From Holophagales bacterium (GTDB taxonomy: Bacteria > Acidobacteriota > Thermoanaerobaculia > Multivoradales > Multivoraceae), in assembly GCA_009843505.1 (NCBI GenBank), contig VYDI01000023.1, forward strand, positions 35,288-99,287: DNA of 64,000 nucleotides, read 5' to 3'. Shown piece by piece: positions 21,567-30,223 of this stretch. The position numbers and the translations under genes are program-made. The notes beneath the pieces are model-generated. The model was not told where the DNA came from. It did no database searches and saw only the letters and a program-made list of their open reading frames with translations. Positions within the stretch are counted from its first letter, which is position 1. Each line of letters begins with the position of its first letter.

Positions 21567-21808
21567 CCCGTCCAGGGTCCGCGGGGAGGGTCCCATCGGC
21601 CGTGGCATCCGCGCGTCCGCCAGCGGACGCACGGACTGCGACGCATGGGGCGCGGGGACGCGCCACATGGGTGCACGCTCAGGAGGATGAAGGGAGGTTG
21701 GCGTTCGCTTCACTCCGCTCGCTACGGGTGGGCGTTGGACGATGTGGGGTTCGGTGGAAGTCGCTCGTTCAGAGCCCGCTGGGACCCTCCCCGCAGACCC
21801 TGGACGGG
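21567..21808 (+). repeat. 242-bp element with 29-bp terminal inverted repeats
   Basis: Arms 21567-21595 and 21780-21808 are reverse complements over 29 bases with one mismatch. Inside lies a perfect 8-bp hairpin at 21613-21630 (GCGTCCGC, loop CA) and no credible gene. It fills nearly the whole gap between the convergent AGPS-like and ChaC-like genes. The structure suggests a miniature transposable element or a large palindromic intergenic repeat. No clear target-site duplication was found. Confidence 0.75.
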
Positions 21809-21836
21809 CTGGAGGGGGTCGGCGGCTTGGGGTGAC

Positions 21837-22400
21837 CTACTCCCCCAACCTGGCGGCCAGGGCGACTACGTGGGTGTCGTCCACACCCAGCGCGTTTAGT
21901 GCGGCATCCAGATCGCGGACGTAGTCGGCGTTGGTACCGCTCGGGCCTGTGGCCAGTATGACCTGGGACGCAATCTCGTCGATTGGCGCTGGACCCGCGT
22001 AGTTTCGGTTGCCGGGCCAGCCCTGATAGGTGAGGCTTGCGACGACCTGCGGCGATGCCGGCGAGGGGGCCAGCGCTTGCTCGACGGGCGTATGCAGTTC
22101 GACTTCGATCTCCATGCGGACGTAGCCGCCGCGCTCGCGCACGTCCAGATCGGCGAGGATGGCGTCGGCGTCCGCTTCGGCGAGGCGGTACACCATCCCC
22201 CAGCAGCAATCCTCCGGCGCGGGCACCAGGGTGACCACCCGGCCGGGACGCCAGGGTTCGCCGCGGTGGTCGGTCGACCACTGCCAGAAACGCCGGGTCC
22301 AGCCTCGGACGCGGGCGGGCCGGCGCTCCACGAAGGGGATCGCCGGGCGGAAGATCAGCGAGCCGTAGCCGAAGAGCCAGCATGGATCGGTTGGGGCCAC
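21837..22400 (-). CDS. ChaC-like gamma-glutamylcyclotransferase
   Basis: ChaC enzymes split glutathione into 5-oxoproline and Cys-Gly. The GTG at 22400 gives 187 residues starting VAPTDPCWLFGYGSLIFRP; a GTG at 22487 would add 29 Arg/Ala-rich residues and is less likely. Family motifs are FGYGSLIFRP (substrate-binding loop, residues 9-18), VRGWTRRFWQWSTDHRGEPWRPGRVVTLV, WGMVYRL and LDVRERGGYV, which contains the catalytic Glu. It is divergent from glutathione synthetase, and glutathione reductase follows that gene, so the context supports glutathione turnover. Confidence 0.88.
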   Translation of the reverse strand: MAPTDPCWLFGYGSLIFRPAIPFVERRPARVRGWTRRFWQWSTDHRGEPWRPGRVVTLVPAPEDCCWGMVYRLAEADADAILADLDVRERGGYVRMEIEVELHTPVEQALAPSPASPQVVASLTYQGWPGNRNYAGPAPIDEIASQVILATGPSGTNADYVRDLDAALNALGVDDTHVVALAARLGE

Positions 22401-22489
22401 GGCGCCGGATTGTACGGGCCGCGCCGTCGATTCCGCCGCGATACCGCGTGATAGCTTGCGCGGCCCGTTTTCTCCCCGCCTGACCACCC

Positions 22490-23443
22490 ATGCGCCACCT
22501 CTTCGTCATCGATCCGATCGAGCGTCTCGATCCCGAGAAGGACACGACGATCGCGTTCCTGCGCGAGGCGGATCGCCGCGGTCACGAGCTCGCCGTCTGC
22601 ACGATCGACACGCTGGAACTCGGCCCGGACGGCCGGCCGCGGGCGAAGGCGATTCCCGCCCGCACAGTCGACCCGGTCCCCGGCGGACCCTGGCACGAGA
22701 TCGGGACCGGCCGAGCCGCCTTTCTCGATGAGTTCGACGTGGTCTGGATGCGGAAGGATCCGCCATTCGACATGGCGTTCTTCTACGCCACCCACCTGCT
22801 CTCCATGGTGGCGCAGAGCACCCTCGTGGTGAACGATCCGCTGTCGCTTCGCGACGCGAACGAGAAGCTGTTCGCGCTCCGGTTCCCGGCCGTCTGCCCG
22901 CCGGCGCGCGTGTCCCGGCGCATCGCGGAGTTGCTGGCCTTCCAGGAGGAGATGGGCGGCGAGATGATCGTCAAACCGCTCGACGGCGCCGGCGGCGAGG
23001 GCATCTTCCACCTGAAGGCCGGCGACCGGAACACCAGCGCGATCCTGGAGGCCGCGACCGGCCACGAGAGCCGCTACATCATGGCGCAGCGTTACCTGCC
23101 GGAGATCCGGCAGGGCGACAAGCGGGTGATCCTGGTCGAGGGCGAGGCGCTCGGCGCGGTGCTCAGGGTGCCCGCCGAGGGCGAATCGCGGGCGAACTTC
23201 CATGTCGGCGGCCAGCCGGCGGCCACGGAGGTCGACGACCGCGACCACGAGATCGCCGCGGCGATCGGGCCGGAACTCGTGCGCCTTGGGATCGTCTTCG
23301 CCGGCATCGACGTGATCGGCGGCTGGCTGACCGAGGTCAACGTGACCAGCCCCACCGGCCTGCGCGAGATCGCCGACCTGGGCGGACCGCGCCTCGAAGT
23401 CGACGTGCTTGACGCGGTGGAAGCCCGCCGCAACGCCGGCTGA
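22490..23443 (+). CDS. gshB: Glutathione synthetase (prokaryotic type)
   Basis: An ATP-grasp ligase joining gamma-glutamylcysteine and glycine. 317 residues, the normal bacterial length. Visible features: N-terminal MRHLFVIDPIERLDPEKDTTIAFLREADRRGHEL, VVWMRKDPPFDMAFFYATHLL (about 83-103), NDPLSLRDANEKLFALRFP, the ATP-grasp core EMIVKPLDGAGGEGIFHL (about 160-177), RYIMAQRYLPEIRQGDKRVILVEG, and the Mg-binding end GIDVIGGWLTEVNVTSPTGLREI. gshA is not in the window. The glutathione reductase gene ends five bases downstream, convergent. Confidence 0.96.
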   Translation: MRHLFVIDPIERLDPEKDTTIAFLREADRRGHELAVCTIDTLELGPDGRPRAKAIPARTVDPVPGGPWHEIGTGRAAFLDEFDVVWMRKDPPFDMAFFYATHLLSMVAQSTLVVNDPLSLRDANEKLFALRFPAVCPPARVSRRIAELLAFQEEMGGEMIVKPLDGAGGEGIFHLKAGDRNTSAILEAATGHESRYIMAQRYLPEIRQGDKRVILVEGEALGAVLRVPAEGESRANFHVGGQPAATEVDDRDHEIAAAIGPELVRLGIVFAGIDVIGGWLTEVNVTSPTGLREIADLGGPRLEVDVLDAVEARRNAG

Positions 23444-23447
23444 TCCG

Positions 23448-24815
23448 TCAGCGAAGCGTCACGAACTCCTCGGCCGAGGTCGGGTGGATCGCCATCGCGG
23501 CGTCGAAGTCGTCCTTCGTGGCGCCCATCTTCACCGCCACCGCGAGGCCCTGGATGATCTCCGGCGAGTCCGGGCCCAGCATGTGGGCGCCGAGGACGCG
23601 ACCGCTGGAACGCTCGACGATCAGCTTGACCAGGGTGCGCTCCTGGTTGTCGGTCAACGTCAGCTTGAGCGGCCGGAACCGGCTCCGGTAGACGTCGATT
23701 TCACCGTAGCGGGCTCTCGCCTCCTCCTCGGTCAGGCCGACCGCGGCCAGCGGCGGCTGGCTGAAGACGGCGGTGGCCACGGCTTCGTGGTCGACCGGGG
23801 TCGGCTCCCCGGCGAACAGGGTCCGCGCCAGGCACATCGCCTCGTGGATCGCCACCGGAGTCAGGTTGAGCCGGTCCGTCACGTCGCCGATGGCCCAGAT
23901 GTTCGGCACGTTGCTGCGCGAGAACTCGTCGACGACGATCTCGCCCAACTCACCGAGCGCCACGCCACACTTCTCCAGTCCCAGGTCGGCGACCAGGGGC
24001 CTCCGACCGGTGGCGTAGAGGACCTCCCCGCAGTCCACCGTGTCGCCATCGTCGAGGTGAAGTCGCAGAAGATCGTCCCCGCTTCCCGGCGACGCTTCAA
24101 TCGACTCCACCTGGCAGTCGAACCGGAGGTCGATCCCCCGCGACCGCATCTCCTCGGCCAGATGGGTGCGGATCTCCTCGTCGAATCCCCGCAGGAACAG
24201 CGGACCGCGGTAGATCAGCGTCACCCGACTGCCAAGACCGGCAAAGATGCCCGCGAACTCGACACCGATGTAGCCGCCGCCGACGACCGCCACGTGTTCC
24301 GGCAGGCGCTCGAGGTAGAAGGCCTCGTTCGAGTTGATCGCGTACTCGATGCCCGGAATCGGCGGCATGTCCGGCCAACTGCCCACGGCGATCAGGATCT
24401 GATCCGCCGTGACCCGGCTCCGGCTCGACCCGCCTGCATCGATCTCGACGGTGTGCGGATCGAGCAGCCGCGCCCGGCCCTCGAACAGCTCGACGCCGGC
24501 TGAATCGAGCAGGCCGCGGTAGATCCCGTTGAGCCGTTCGATCTCACGGTTCTTGTTCGCGATGAGCTGGCCCCAGTCGAACGCGGGCCGGGCGGCCGAC
24601 CATCCGAACCCCGAAGCCTCCCGGTAGTGGTCCGCGAAGGTCGAAGCACAGACAAGCAGCTTCTTCGGAACGCAGCCCACATTGACGCAGGTACCGCCGA
24701 GGTAGCGCTCCTCGGCCACCGCCACCCGGGCGCCGTAGCCCGCAGCCATTCGGCTTGCGCGCACCCCGCCGGAGCCCGCGCCGATCACGAACAGGTCGTA
24801 GTCATAGTCCGTCAT
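23448..24815 (-). CDS. gor: Glutathione-disulfide reductase
   Basis: An NADPH-dependent flavoenzyme reducing GSSG. 455 residues. FAD site: YDLFVIGAGSGGVRASRMAA (5-24). Redox disulfide: GGTCVNVGCVPKKL (near 40-53). Second Rossmann site: HVAVVGGGYIGVEFAGIFAGLGS (about 173-195). FAD-ribityl motif: NIWAIGDVTDRLNLTPVAIHE. C-terminal active-site base: HPTSAEEFVTLR. These match glutathione reductase better than dihydrolipoamide or mercuric reductase, and the gshB and chaC-like neighbours agree. It is divergent from DUF368 across a large hairpin. Confidence 0.93.
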   Translation of the reverse strand: MTDYDYDLFVIGAGSGGVRASRMAAGYGARVAVAEERYLGGTCVNVGCVPKKLLVCASTFADHYREASGFGWSAARPAFDWGQLIANKNREIERLNGIYRGLLDSAGVELFEGRARLLDPHTVEIDAGGSSRSRVTADQILIAVGSWPDMPPIPGIEYAINSNEAFYLERLPEHVAVVGGGYIGVEFAGIFAGLGSRVTLIYRGPLFLRGFDEEIRTHLAEEMRSRGIDLRFDCQVESIEASPGSGDDLLRLHLDDGDTVDCGEVLYATGRRPLVADLGLEKCGVALGELGEIVVDEFSRSNVPNIWAIGDVTDRLNLTPVAIHEAMCLARTLFAGEPTPVDHEAVATAVFSQPPLAAVGLTEEEARARYGEIDVYRSRFRPLKLTLTDNQERTLVKLIVERSSGRVLGAHMLGPDSPEIIQGLAVAVKMGATKDDFDAAMAIHPTSAEEFVTLR

Positions 24816-24879
24816 GACCGCAACGCTAGCGCCCCGAACCCCCTCGCAAGCTCGGTGTTTCGGCCCAGCCCGTCCTCGC

Positions 24880-24935
24880 CTGGGAGCTTGCGCCCCGGAA
24901 CCTTACCCGTAGCGTTCCGCGGCGCAAGCTCCCAG
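24880..24935 (+). repeat. Near-perfect 22-bp inverted repeat in the gor/DUF368 divergent region
   Basis: Arms 24880-24901 and 24914-24935 are reverse complements over 22 bases with one mismatch, separated by a 12-base loop. It lies between divergent start codons (24815 and 24981), 31 bases upstream of a TAGACT box, so it cannot be a 3' terminator. It could be an operator for a dimeric regulator or another mobile palindrome. Confidence 0.7.
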
Positions 24936-24966
24936 ACCGATCGGGCACCAGATCGCCAAGCGCCCT

Positions 24967-24972
24967 TAGACT
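24967..24972 (+). promoter_or_regulatory. Candidate -10 element (TAGACT) before the DUF368 gene
   Basis: TAGACT followed by C, ending 8 bases before the ATG at 24981, the same arrangement as at 5041-5055. It suggests a near-leaderless transcript. No -35 is evident. Confidence 0.4.
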
Positions 24973-24980
24973 CCAACCGA

Positions 24981-25889
24981 ATGGCCGGCAGTGAGAGCAA
25001 CTCCGCCCCTTCCTGGGCGTCGCGCGCGGTCGCGGGTGGTGTCCTGATGGGCCTCGCCAATCTGGTGCCCGGCATCAGCGGCGGCACGATGCTGCTCGCG
25101 GTCGGCATCTATCCCCGGTTCGTCGAGGCCGTGGCGGACACGACACGGCTGCGTCTGCGGCTTCAGCCGCTGCTGCTGCTCGCAGTAGTCGCCGCGTCCG
25201 GCGGCCTGGCGATCCTCCTTCTGGCCGGCGTCCTGCGGGACCTGGTGGTTCACCAACGATCGATCATGTACAGCGCCTTCATCGGCCTGACCCTGGGAGG
25301 CGTGCCGCTGGTCTGGCGTCTCGGCCGGCCTGCCACTCGAACATTCTGGGGCGGCACGGCCGGAGGCGTCGCCGCCATGGCCGGGCTCGCCCTGCTCCAG
25401 GGCGGCCCCACCGCGACGGGATTGACCAGCAGCGGACCGTTCCTGCTCGCGGTCGCTGGAGCGGCTGGCGCCGCCGCGATGATTCTGCCGGGTGTGAGCG
25501 GCGCCTACCTGCTCCTGGCCCTCGGCCAGTACGAACCGATCCTCGGCGCCATCGACCGGCTGCTCGAAGGACTCAGCGGCCTGGACTCGCCAGCCGTCAT
25601 GGAGGCGGCAGGCGTCCTGCTGCCGGTTCTCGTGGGTATCGCGGCCGGCGCAACCCTGATCAGCAATGCCGTGCGGTTCGCCCTGCGACGTTTTCGCCAG
25701 GCAACGCTGGGAGTGCTGATGGGCCTTCTGCTCGGCGCCGTCGTCGGTCTGTGGCCCTTCGAGAACCTGGCCTTTCCCGCGCCGCTACAGGCCGTATCGT
25801 CCCTGGCCATCGCCGGCGCCGGCTTCGTCCTGACCTGGTCGATCAGCCGGTTCGGCACGCCACGCAGGGACCCGTCCGGGCGCCAGTAG
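24981..25889 (+). CDS. DUF368 integral membrane protein (undecaprenyl-phosphate translocase-like)
   Basis: 302 residues from the ATG at 24981; the longer open frame upstream overlaps the divergent hairpin and is not protein-like. The start [30 protein letters not shown] (about 17-46) is diagnostic for DUF368. A second half-repeat, [26 protein letters not shown], has the same PG-x-SG pattern. About eight hydrophobic segments are visible. DUF368 proteins (PopT) recycle undecaprenyl phosphate across the inner membrane. That role is known for the family and inferred here. Confidence 0.92.
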   Translation: MAGSESNSAPSWASRAVAGGVLMGLANLVPGISGGTMLLAVGIYPRFVEAVADTTRLRLRLQPLLLLAVVAASGGLAILLLAGVLRDLVVHQRSIMYSAFIGLTLGGVPLVWRLGRPATRTFWGGTAGGVAAMAGLALLQGGPTATGLTSSGPFLLAVAGAAGAAAMILPGVSGAYLLLALGQYEPILGAIDRLLEGLSGLDSPAVMEAAGVLLPVLVGIAAGATLISNAVRFALRRFRQATLGVLMGLLLGAVVGLWPFENLAFPAPLQAVSSLAIAGAGFVLTWSISRFGTPRRDPSGRQ

Positions 25890-25905
25890 CTGCCCCCTGC
25901 TGCGC

Positions 25906-25911
25906 TACAGT
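25906..25911 (+). promoter_or_regulatory. Candidate -10 element (TACAGT) before the amidohydrolase
   Basis: TACAGT fits TANNNT and lies 39 bases before the ATG at 25951. Unlike the leaderless-type sites, this leader includes a Shine-Dalgarno, GGAG at 25940-25943. Weak call, based on position. Confidence 0.25.
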
Positions 25912-25950
25912 CGCGGCCCCTTCCCGCTTCAAAGTCAACGGAGTAACCCG

Positions 25951-27282
25951 ATGATGACGAACCACTTCGCCCCATCTCCTGTCGCCGCCTTCCTCGCCGT
26001 GGCCACGCTCGTCCCGTTCGCAACCACCTCCGTCCTCGCCGCCGACGGTCGCACCGTCATCCACGCCGGCTCCCTGGTCGACGTCGAAGCCGGCGAGGTT
26101 CTCGGACGGCACACGATCGTGGTGGAAGGCGAGACGATCACGGCCGTCGAGGACGGGCTTGCCAATCCGGAAGACGGCGACACTCTGATCGACCTTTCCG
26201 GCCACACCGTCCTGCCCGGCCTGATGGACATGCACGTCCACCTGACGTCGCAGCAGGCCGGCGCCGCCTCCTACCTCGAGCGCTTCCAGGAGACCCCGGC
26301 CGACATGACGGTCAAGGGGCTGATGTACGCGAAGCGGACGCTGCTCGCCGGCTTCACGACCGTCCGCGACGTGGGCGGCGAAACGACCGCGATCCTGGCG
26401 GTGCGAAATGCGATCAACCGCGGCGACATGCCCGGGCCCCGGATCTTCGCCGCCACCGTGTCGCTCGCCACCACCGGTGGTCACGGCGACCGGACGAACG
26501 GCATGCGGCCCGACCTGCAAGGCGACCCCGGCCCCAGGCAGGGCATCGTCAACAGCGTCGAAGACGCCCGCAAGGCGGTCCGGCAGCGCTACAAGGAGGG
26601 CGCCGACCTGATCAAGATCACGGCCACCGGCGGCGTGCTCAGCCTGGCCAAGAGCGGCCAGAACCCGCAGTTCACGGAGGAGGAGATCCGGGCCATCGTC
26701 GACACGGCGAAGGACTACGGCTTCATGGTCGCCGCCCACGCCCACGGGGCCGAGGGCATGAAGCGGGCGATCCGGGCCGGCGTCACGACGATCGAGCACG
26801 GCACCTACATGGACGAGGAGGCCTTCGAGCTGATGAAGGCGCACGGCACCTACTTCGTGCCCACCATCTCGGCGGGCAACTTCGTGGCCGAGAAGGCGGC
26901 GGTGCCGGGCTACTTCCCGGAGATCATCCGGCCCAAGGCTGCCGCCATCGGGCCGGTGATCCAGGAGACCTTCGCCAAGGCCCATCGAGCGGGCGTGTCG
27001 ATCGCCTTCGGCACGGACTGCGGCGTCTGCCCTCATGGCAGTAACGCCCAGGAGTTTCTCTACATGGTCGAGGGCGGCATGGCGCCGATGACGGCGATCC
27101 AGTCGGCCACGGTCGTCACCGCGAAGCTGCTCGACATCTGGGAGGAGACCGGTTCCATCACGGCCGGCAAGTCGGCGGACCTGGTCGCGGTCGAAGGCGA
27201 CCCGATCGCCGACGTCACGAAGTTGCAGGACGTGCGGTTCGTCATGCGGGTCGGCCGCGTCCACAAGTCACCCGCTAGCTGA
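25951..27282 (+). CDS. Exported metal-dependent amidohydrolase
   Basis: 443 residues with a signal peptide (about 1-30, ending TTSVLAADG), so periplasmic or secreted. Amidohydrolase superfamily features in order: [13 protein letters not shown] (HxH metal pair, about residues 88-100), the [10 protein letters not shown] strand, [15 protein letters not shown] (Lys in the carbamate position), [30 protein letters not shown], and [12 protein letters not shown] (final Asp). It is of the imidazolonepropionase/Xaa-Pro dipeptidase-like type often annotated as amidohydrolase. The substrate is unknown; peptide or lactam hydrolysis is plausible. A good RBS (GGAG) precedes the ATG. Confidence 0.9.
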   Translation: MMTNHFAPSPVAAFLAVATLVPFATTSVLAADGRTVIHAGSLVDVEAGEVLGRHTIVVEGETITAVEDGLANPEDGDTLIDLSGHTVLPGLMDMHVHLTSQQAGAASYLERFQETPADMTVKGLMYAKRTLLAGFTTVRDVGGETTAILAVRNAINRGDMPGPRIFAATVSLATTGGHGDRTNGMRPDLQGDPGPRQGIVNSVEDARKAVRQRYKEGADLIKITATGGVLSLAKSGQNPQFTEEEIRAIVDTAKDYGFMVAAHAHGAEGMKRAIRAGVTTIEHGTYMDEEAFELMKAHGTYFVPTISAGNFVAEKAAVPGYFPEIIRPKAAAIGPVIQETFAKAHRAGVSIAFGTDCGVCPHGSNAQEFLYMVEGGMAPMTAIQSATVVTAKLLDIWEETGSITAGKSADLVAVEGDPIADVTKLQDVRFVMRVGRVHKSPAS

Positions 27283-27296
27283 GCCGGGATCAGCCG

Positions 27297-27315
27297 GGAC
27301 GCCGGCGCACCCAGT
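27297..27315 (-). repeat. Isolated copy of the 19-base repeat core (R4)
   Basis: On the minus strand this is identical to the 19-base core of R1 at 16208-16226 and differs by one base from the copy at 43146-43164. It lies between the convergent amidohydrolase and enoyl-CoA hydratase genes. The rest of the module is missing or diverged. Confidence 0.65.
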
Positions 27316-27331
27316 TTCGCCGCACAGGCTC

Positions 27332-28123
27332 CTAACTCCGTCCGCCGCCGAGCGTGCGCTCCGTGTAGCGCGAACGGGCCGCCTCCGACTCGGCATCGGC
27401 CCTCACCCACTGCAGGGTGTCACCGTCGGCGAAGTCGGTGGCGCCCGCGATGGCACGGCAGACGGCGTTCACGTGATCCTTCGTGATCGCCGCAGGCACC
27501 GTGGGCATCGCGGCCAGGGACTGGGCGAGGTCCAGGGTCTCCTCCTCGAGCCGGGCGGGCGGCACGATCCGGTTGAGCATCCGCGCCACCTCCGACGGAC
27601 CGAAGCGGCGGCAGGTGATGATCAGCTCCTTGGTCAGGGCGGGTCCGAGCTCGCGCACCATCCGCGGTACACCGCCCCAGGCCAGGGGAAGCCCCAGTTC
27701 AACTTCGGGAATGAAGAACACGGCATCCTCGGCAGCGACCCGCAGGTCGCAGGCCACCATGAGCAGGAAGCCGCCGCCGACCGCATAGCCCTGGACCTGG
27801 GACACGGTGAGCGCTCGCATCTGCTCCAGCGCGTCCATCGCCCGGCGGCCGAGCTGGCCCGCCTCCCGGCGCTGGCGCCAGTTCAGTTCCGAAGTGCCGC
27901 CCATCGCCTTCAGGTCGGCCCCGGCGCAGAACGCACGCCCCTCCCCACGCAGCACGACCACATCGATCTCGCTCTGATCGTCGAACCAGGCAGCGGCAAG
28001 AGCCAGTTCGCGCAGCATCGTCCCGTCGACGGCGTTCAGGCGCTCCGGCTTCGCCAGAGTCAGAAATCCCAGGTTGCCGTCCTTCTCCACCCGGATCGTC
28101 TCGAAGTTCGTATGGCCTCCCAT
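27332..28123 (-). CDS. Enoyl-CoA hydratase/isomerase family protein
   Basis: 263-residue crotonase-fold protein. KPERLNAVDGTMLRELALAA (about 23-42), RGEGRAFCAGADLKAMGG (oxyanion-hole strand) and QGYAVGGGFLLMVACDLRVAAEDAVFFIPEVELGLPLAWGGV are plain. In true hydratases the segment after GGG carries a catalytic Glu (GGGCEL); here it is Leu. The second Glu, in PEVELG, is kept. A one-Glu arrangement is more like an isomerase or another crotonase-fold activity, so hydration is uncertain. It is divergent from the MBL gene and lies 1 kb from an acyl-CoA dehydrogenase pair, consistent with acyl-CoA catabolism. Confidence 0.9.
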   Translation of the reverse strand: MGGHTNFETIRVEKDGNLGFLTLAKPERLNAVDGTMLRELALAAAWFDDQSEIDVVVLRGEGRAFCAGADLKAMGGTSELNWRQRREAGQLGRRAMDALEQMRALTVSQVQGYAVGGGFLLMVACDLRVAAEDAVFFIPEVELGLPLAWGGVPRMVRELGPALTKELIITCRRFGPSEVARMLNRIVPPARLEEETLDLAQSLAAMPTVPAAITKDHVNAVCRAIAGATDFADGDTLQWVRADAESEAARSRYTERTLGGGRS

Positions 28124-28277
28124 GTACCTCTCCTTCCTGTTTCGACGAAGCGCTGTTCGGGCCGCTACCCCAACGGGCCATCCTGTTCCCCGCCGGGTGC
28201 TCTATCATGCCGTCCGGCCGCGGGCACGGCGATGGCCGCGACGCCGTCCCTCCGAACATCTTCACCCCTCCCCCCGG

Positions 28278-29030
28278 ATGACGTTCCAAGTCCAGGTCCT
28301 CGGCTGCGGCGACGCCTTCAGCAGCGGCGGCCGCCTGCACACCTGCTTTCTCCTGAGCGGTGAAACGAACGACGGCGCGCTCTCTCCGACTCTGCTCGAC
28401 TGCGGCGCAACGTCTCTCGCCGCGATGAAGGCTCGAGGCATCGAACCCGCGACGATCCGCACGATCCTCATCACTCACCTCCACGGAGACCACTTCGGCG
28501 GTCTGCCCTTCCTGTTGAGCGACGCCCACTACCGGGCCCGCCGCGCGACGCCGCTGACCCTGGCGGGGCCCCCGGGGTTGCGGGAGAGACTCCGCCAGGC
28601 GGCGGAGGCTCTCTACCCCGGATCCTCGAGGCGCGAGCTGGCGTTCGAACTCGAGATCGTCGAACTTCACGAGCGCGAGTCCGTCTCGATCAACGGGCTG
28701 CGGGTGATGCCGTTCGAGGTCGTCCACCCGTCCGGCGCGCCGAGCTATGCCCTCCGTGTCGAGTACGGCGGCCGAACGCTCGTGTTCTCCGGCGACACCG
28801 AGTGGACCGAAGCTCTGATCGACGCGGCCGCGGGCGCGGACCTCTTCATCTGCGAGTGCAACTTCTACGACCGGCCGGTGCCGAACCACCTGAACTACGT
28901 CGAGCTGCTCGCTCAAAGGCGTCGTCTGGACTGCGGCCGGATGCTGCTCACACACCTCGGCGACGACATGCTCGAACGCTCCGACCTTGAGATCGAGGCC
29001 GTCGCGGAGGGCCGGACCTACCGGGTCTGA
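28278..29030 (+). CDS. Metallo-beta-lactamase-fold hydrolase (RNase Z/phosphodiesterase-like)
   Basis: 250 residues from the ATG at 28278 (the open frame begins at 28074, but those residues are not conserved-looking). Starts MTFQVQVLGCGDAFSSGGRLHTCFLL. ILITHLHGDHFGGLPFLL (about 72-89) is the HxHxDH zinc motif. VFSGDTEWTEAL provides the bridging Asp, and LLTHLGDDML the last His. The length and lack of an exosite arm make it RNase Z-like rather than canonical tRNase Z; cyclic-nucleotide phosphodiesterase-like activity is an alternative. A TATCAT element at 28203-28208 is a possible -10. Confidence 0.88.
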   Translation: MTFQVQVLGCGDAFSSGGRLHTCFLLSGETNDGALSPTLLDCGATSLAAMKARGIEPATIRTILITHLHGDHFGGLPFLLSDAHYRARRATPLTLAGPPGLRERLRQAAEALYPGSSRRELAFELEIVELHERESVSINGLRVMPFEVVHPSGAPSYALRVEYGGRTLVFSGDTEWTEALIDAAAGADLFICECNFYDRPVPNHLNYVELLAQRRRLDCGRMLLTHLGDDMLERSDLEIEAVAEGRTYRV

Positions 29031-29072
29031 ACGACGTTCGACGAGAGGGCGACCGGCCTCGTTCTCCCTTGC

Positions 29073-29078
29073 TACACT
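29073..29078 (+). promoter_or_regulatory. Candidate -10 element (TACACT) before the acyl-CoA dehydrogenase pair
   Basis: TACACT in the context GCTACACTCC, identical to the box upstream of the selenoprotein gene at 63173. GCGACC lies 18 bases before it, and the same hexamer lies 16 bases before the other copy, but it does not resemble a standard -35. An RBS (AGGAG, 29098-29102) lies further downstream. Confidence 0.35.
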
Positions 29079-29107
29079 CCGCGTCCGAAACAGACCCAGG
29101 AGCAGCA

Positions 29108-30223
29108 ATGAACTTCGACTTCTCGGATGCCCAGAAGGCACTGAAACAGCAGACGCGCGACTTCCTGCGAGCCGCCTGCGACACGACCGTGCCCCGGCGG
29201 GTGCTGGAGGATACGGACGAACCCTTCGCACGCGATCTGTGGCAGCAGGTCTGCGCCAACGAGTCTCCCGGAATCGCGATCCCCGAGGAGTACGGCGGTA
29301 TCGGTTTCGGCTATCTCGAACTCTGCGTCGTGGCCGAAGAGATGGGCCGCGCCATCGCACCGGTCCCCTTCTCGTCGTCGGTCTACCTCGCCGCCGAAGC
29401 AATCCTCCAGGGCGGCTCGGACGAGCAGAAGAAGAGACTGCTGCCCAGCCTCGCCTCCGGTGAGAGCATCGGCACCTTCGCCCTCTCCGAAGGTCCGGGC
29501 CAGGCCACGGTGCCGAACCTCCAGACGACGCTCAGTGACGGCCGACTGTCCGGCACGAAGATGCCGGTGCCCGACGGCGACGTAGCGGACCTCTGTGTCG
29601 TCGTCGCCAAAGACGGAGACGGCGCCTCACTGGCGGTCGTAGACCTGGCCTCCGAAGGGGTCTCCCGCGAGCCGGTCGACACTCTCGACCCTTCCCGTTC
29701 CCACGCCCGAATCACCTTCGACGGCGTTGAAGCGGAGGTGCTTGGCGAAGCCGGCCAGGGCTGGGCGATCAAGGACGCCGTGTTCGACCGCGCCGCGGTG
29801 CTGTTCGCCATGGAACAACTCGGCGGCGCCGACGCCTGCCTGCAGATGGCGATCGGCTACGCCAAGGGCCGCTACGCCTTCGGCCGACCGATCGGCTCCT
29901 TCCAGGCGATCAAGCACAAGCTCGCCGACATGTACATCAAGAACGAGCTCGCCCGGGCAAACTGCTACTACGGAGCCTGGGCGCTGTCGACCGACGCGCC
30001 CGAGCTGCCGGTCGCGGCGGCCGCGGCCCGTGTTGCCGCGACCCAGGCCTTCCACTTCGCCTCGAAGGAGAACATCCAGACTCACGGCGGCATCGGCTTT
30101 ACCTGGGAATCCGATTGCCACCTCTACTACCGCCGCTCCAAGCTGCTCGCGCTCGGCATCGGCAGCGAAAGGGTGTGGAAGGACCGGTTGATCTCCGGTC
30201 TGGAACAGCAGGAGGCCGCCTGA
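29108..30223 (+). CDS. Acyl-CoA dehydrogenase, first of the second pair
   Basis: 371 residues from the ATG at 29108, with AGGAG five bases upstream. Acyl-CoA dehydrogenase features: MNFDFSDAQKALKQQTRDFL, IPEEYGGIGFGYLELCVVAEEMGRAIAPVPF, GRYAFGRPIGSFQAIKHKLADMYIK (about 255-280) and ENIQTHGGIGFTWESDCHLYYRRSKL. The stop overlaps the start of the next dehydrogenase by one base (TGATG), exactly as in the pair at 30-2353. An alpha2beta2-type heteromeric enzyme is a reasonable inference; the substrate is unknown. Confidence 0.93.
   Translation: MNFDFSDAQKALKQQTRDFLRAACDTTVPRRVLEDTDEPFARDLWQQVCANESPGIAIPEEYGGIGFGYLELCVVAEEMGRAIAPVPFSSSVYLAAEAILQGGSDEQKKRLLPSLASGESIGTFALSEGPGQATVPNLQTTLSDGRLSGTKMPVPDGDVADLCVVVAKDGDGASLAVVDLASEGVSREPVDTLDPSRSHARITFDGVEAEVLGEAGQGWAIKDAVFDRAAVLFAMEQLGGADACLQMAIGYAKGRYAFGRPIGSFQAIKHKLADMYIKNELARANCYYGAWALSTDAPELPVAAAAARVAATQAFHFASKENIQTHGGIGFTWESDCHLYYRRSKLLALGIGSERVWKDRLISGLEQQEAA

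Noticed and set aside
21602..21899. Short open frames inside the 242-bp inverted-repeat element
   Set aside because: They read through the element arms, have no RBS or family resemblance, and overlap the ChaC-like gene.
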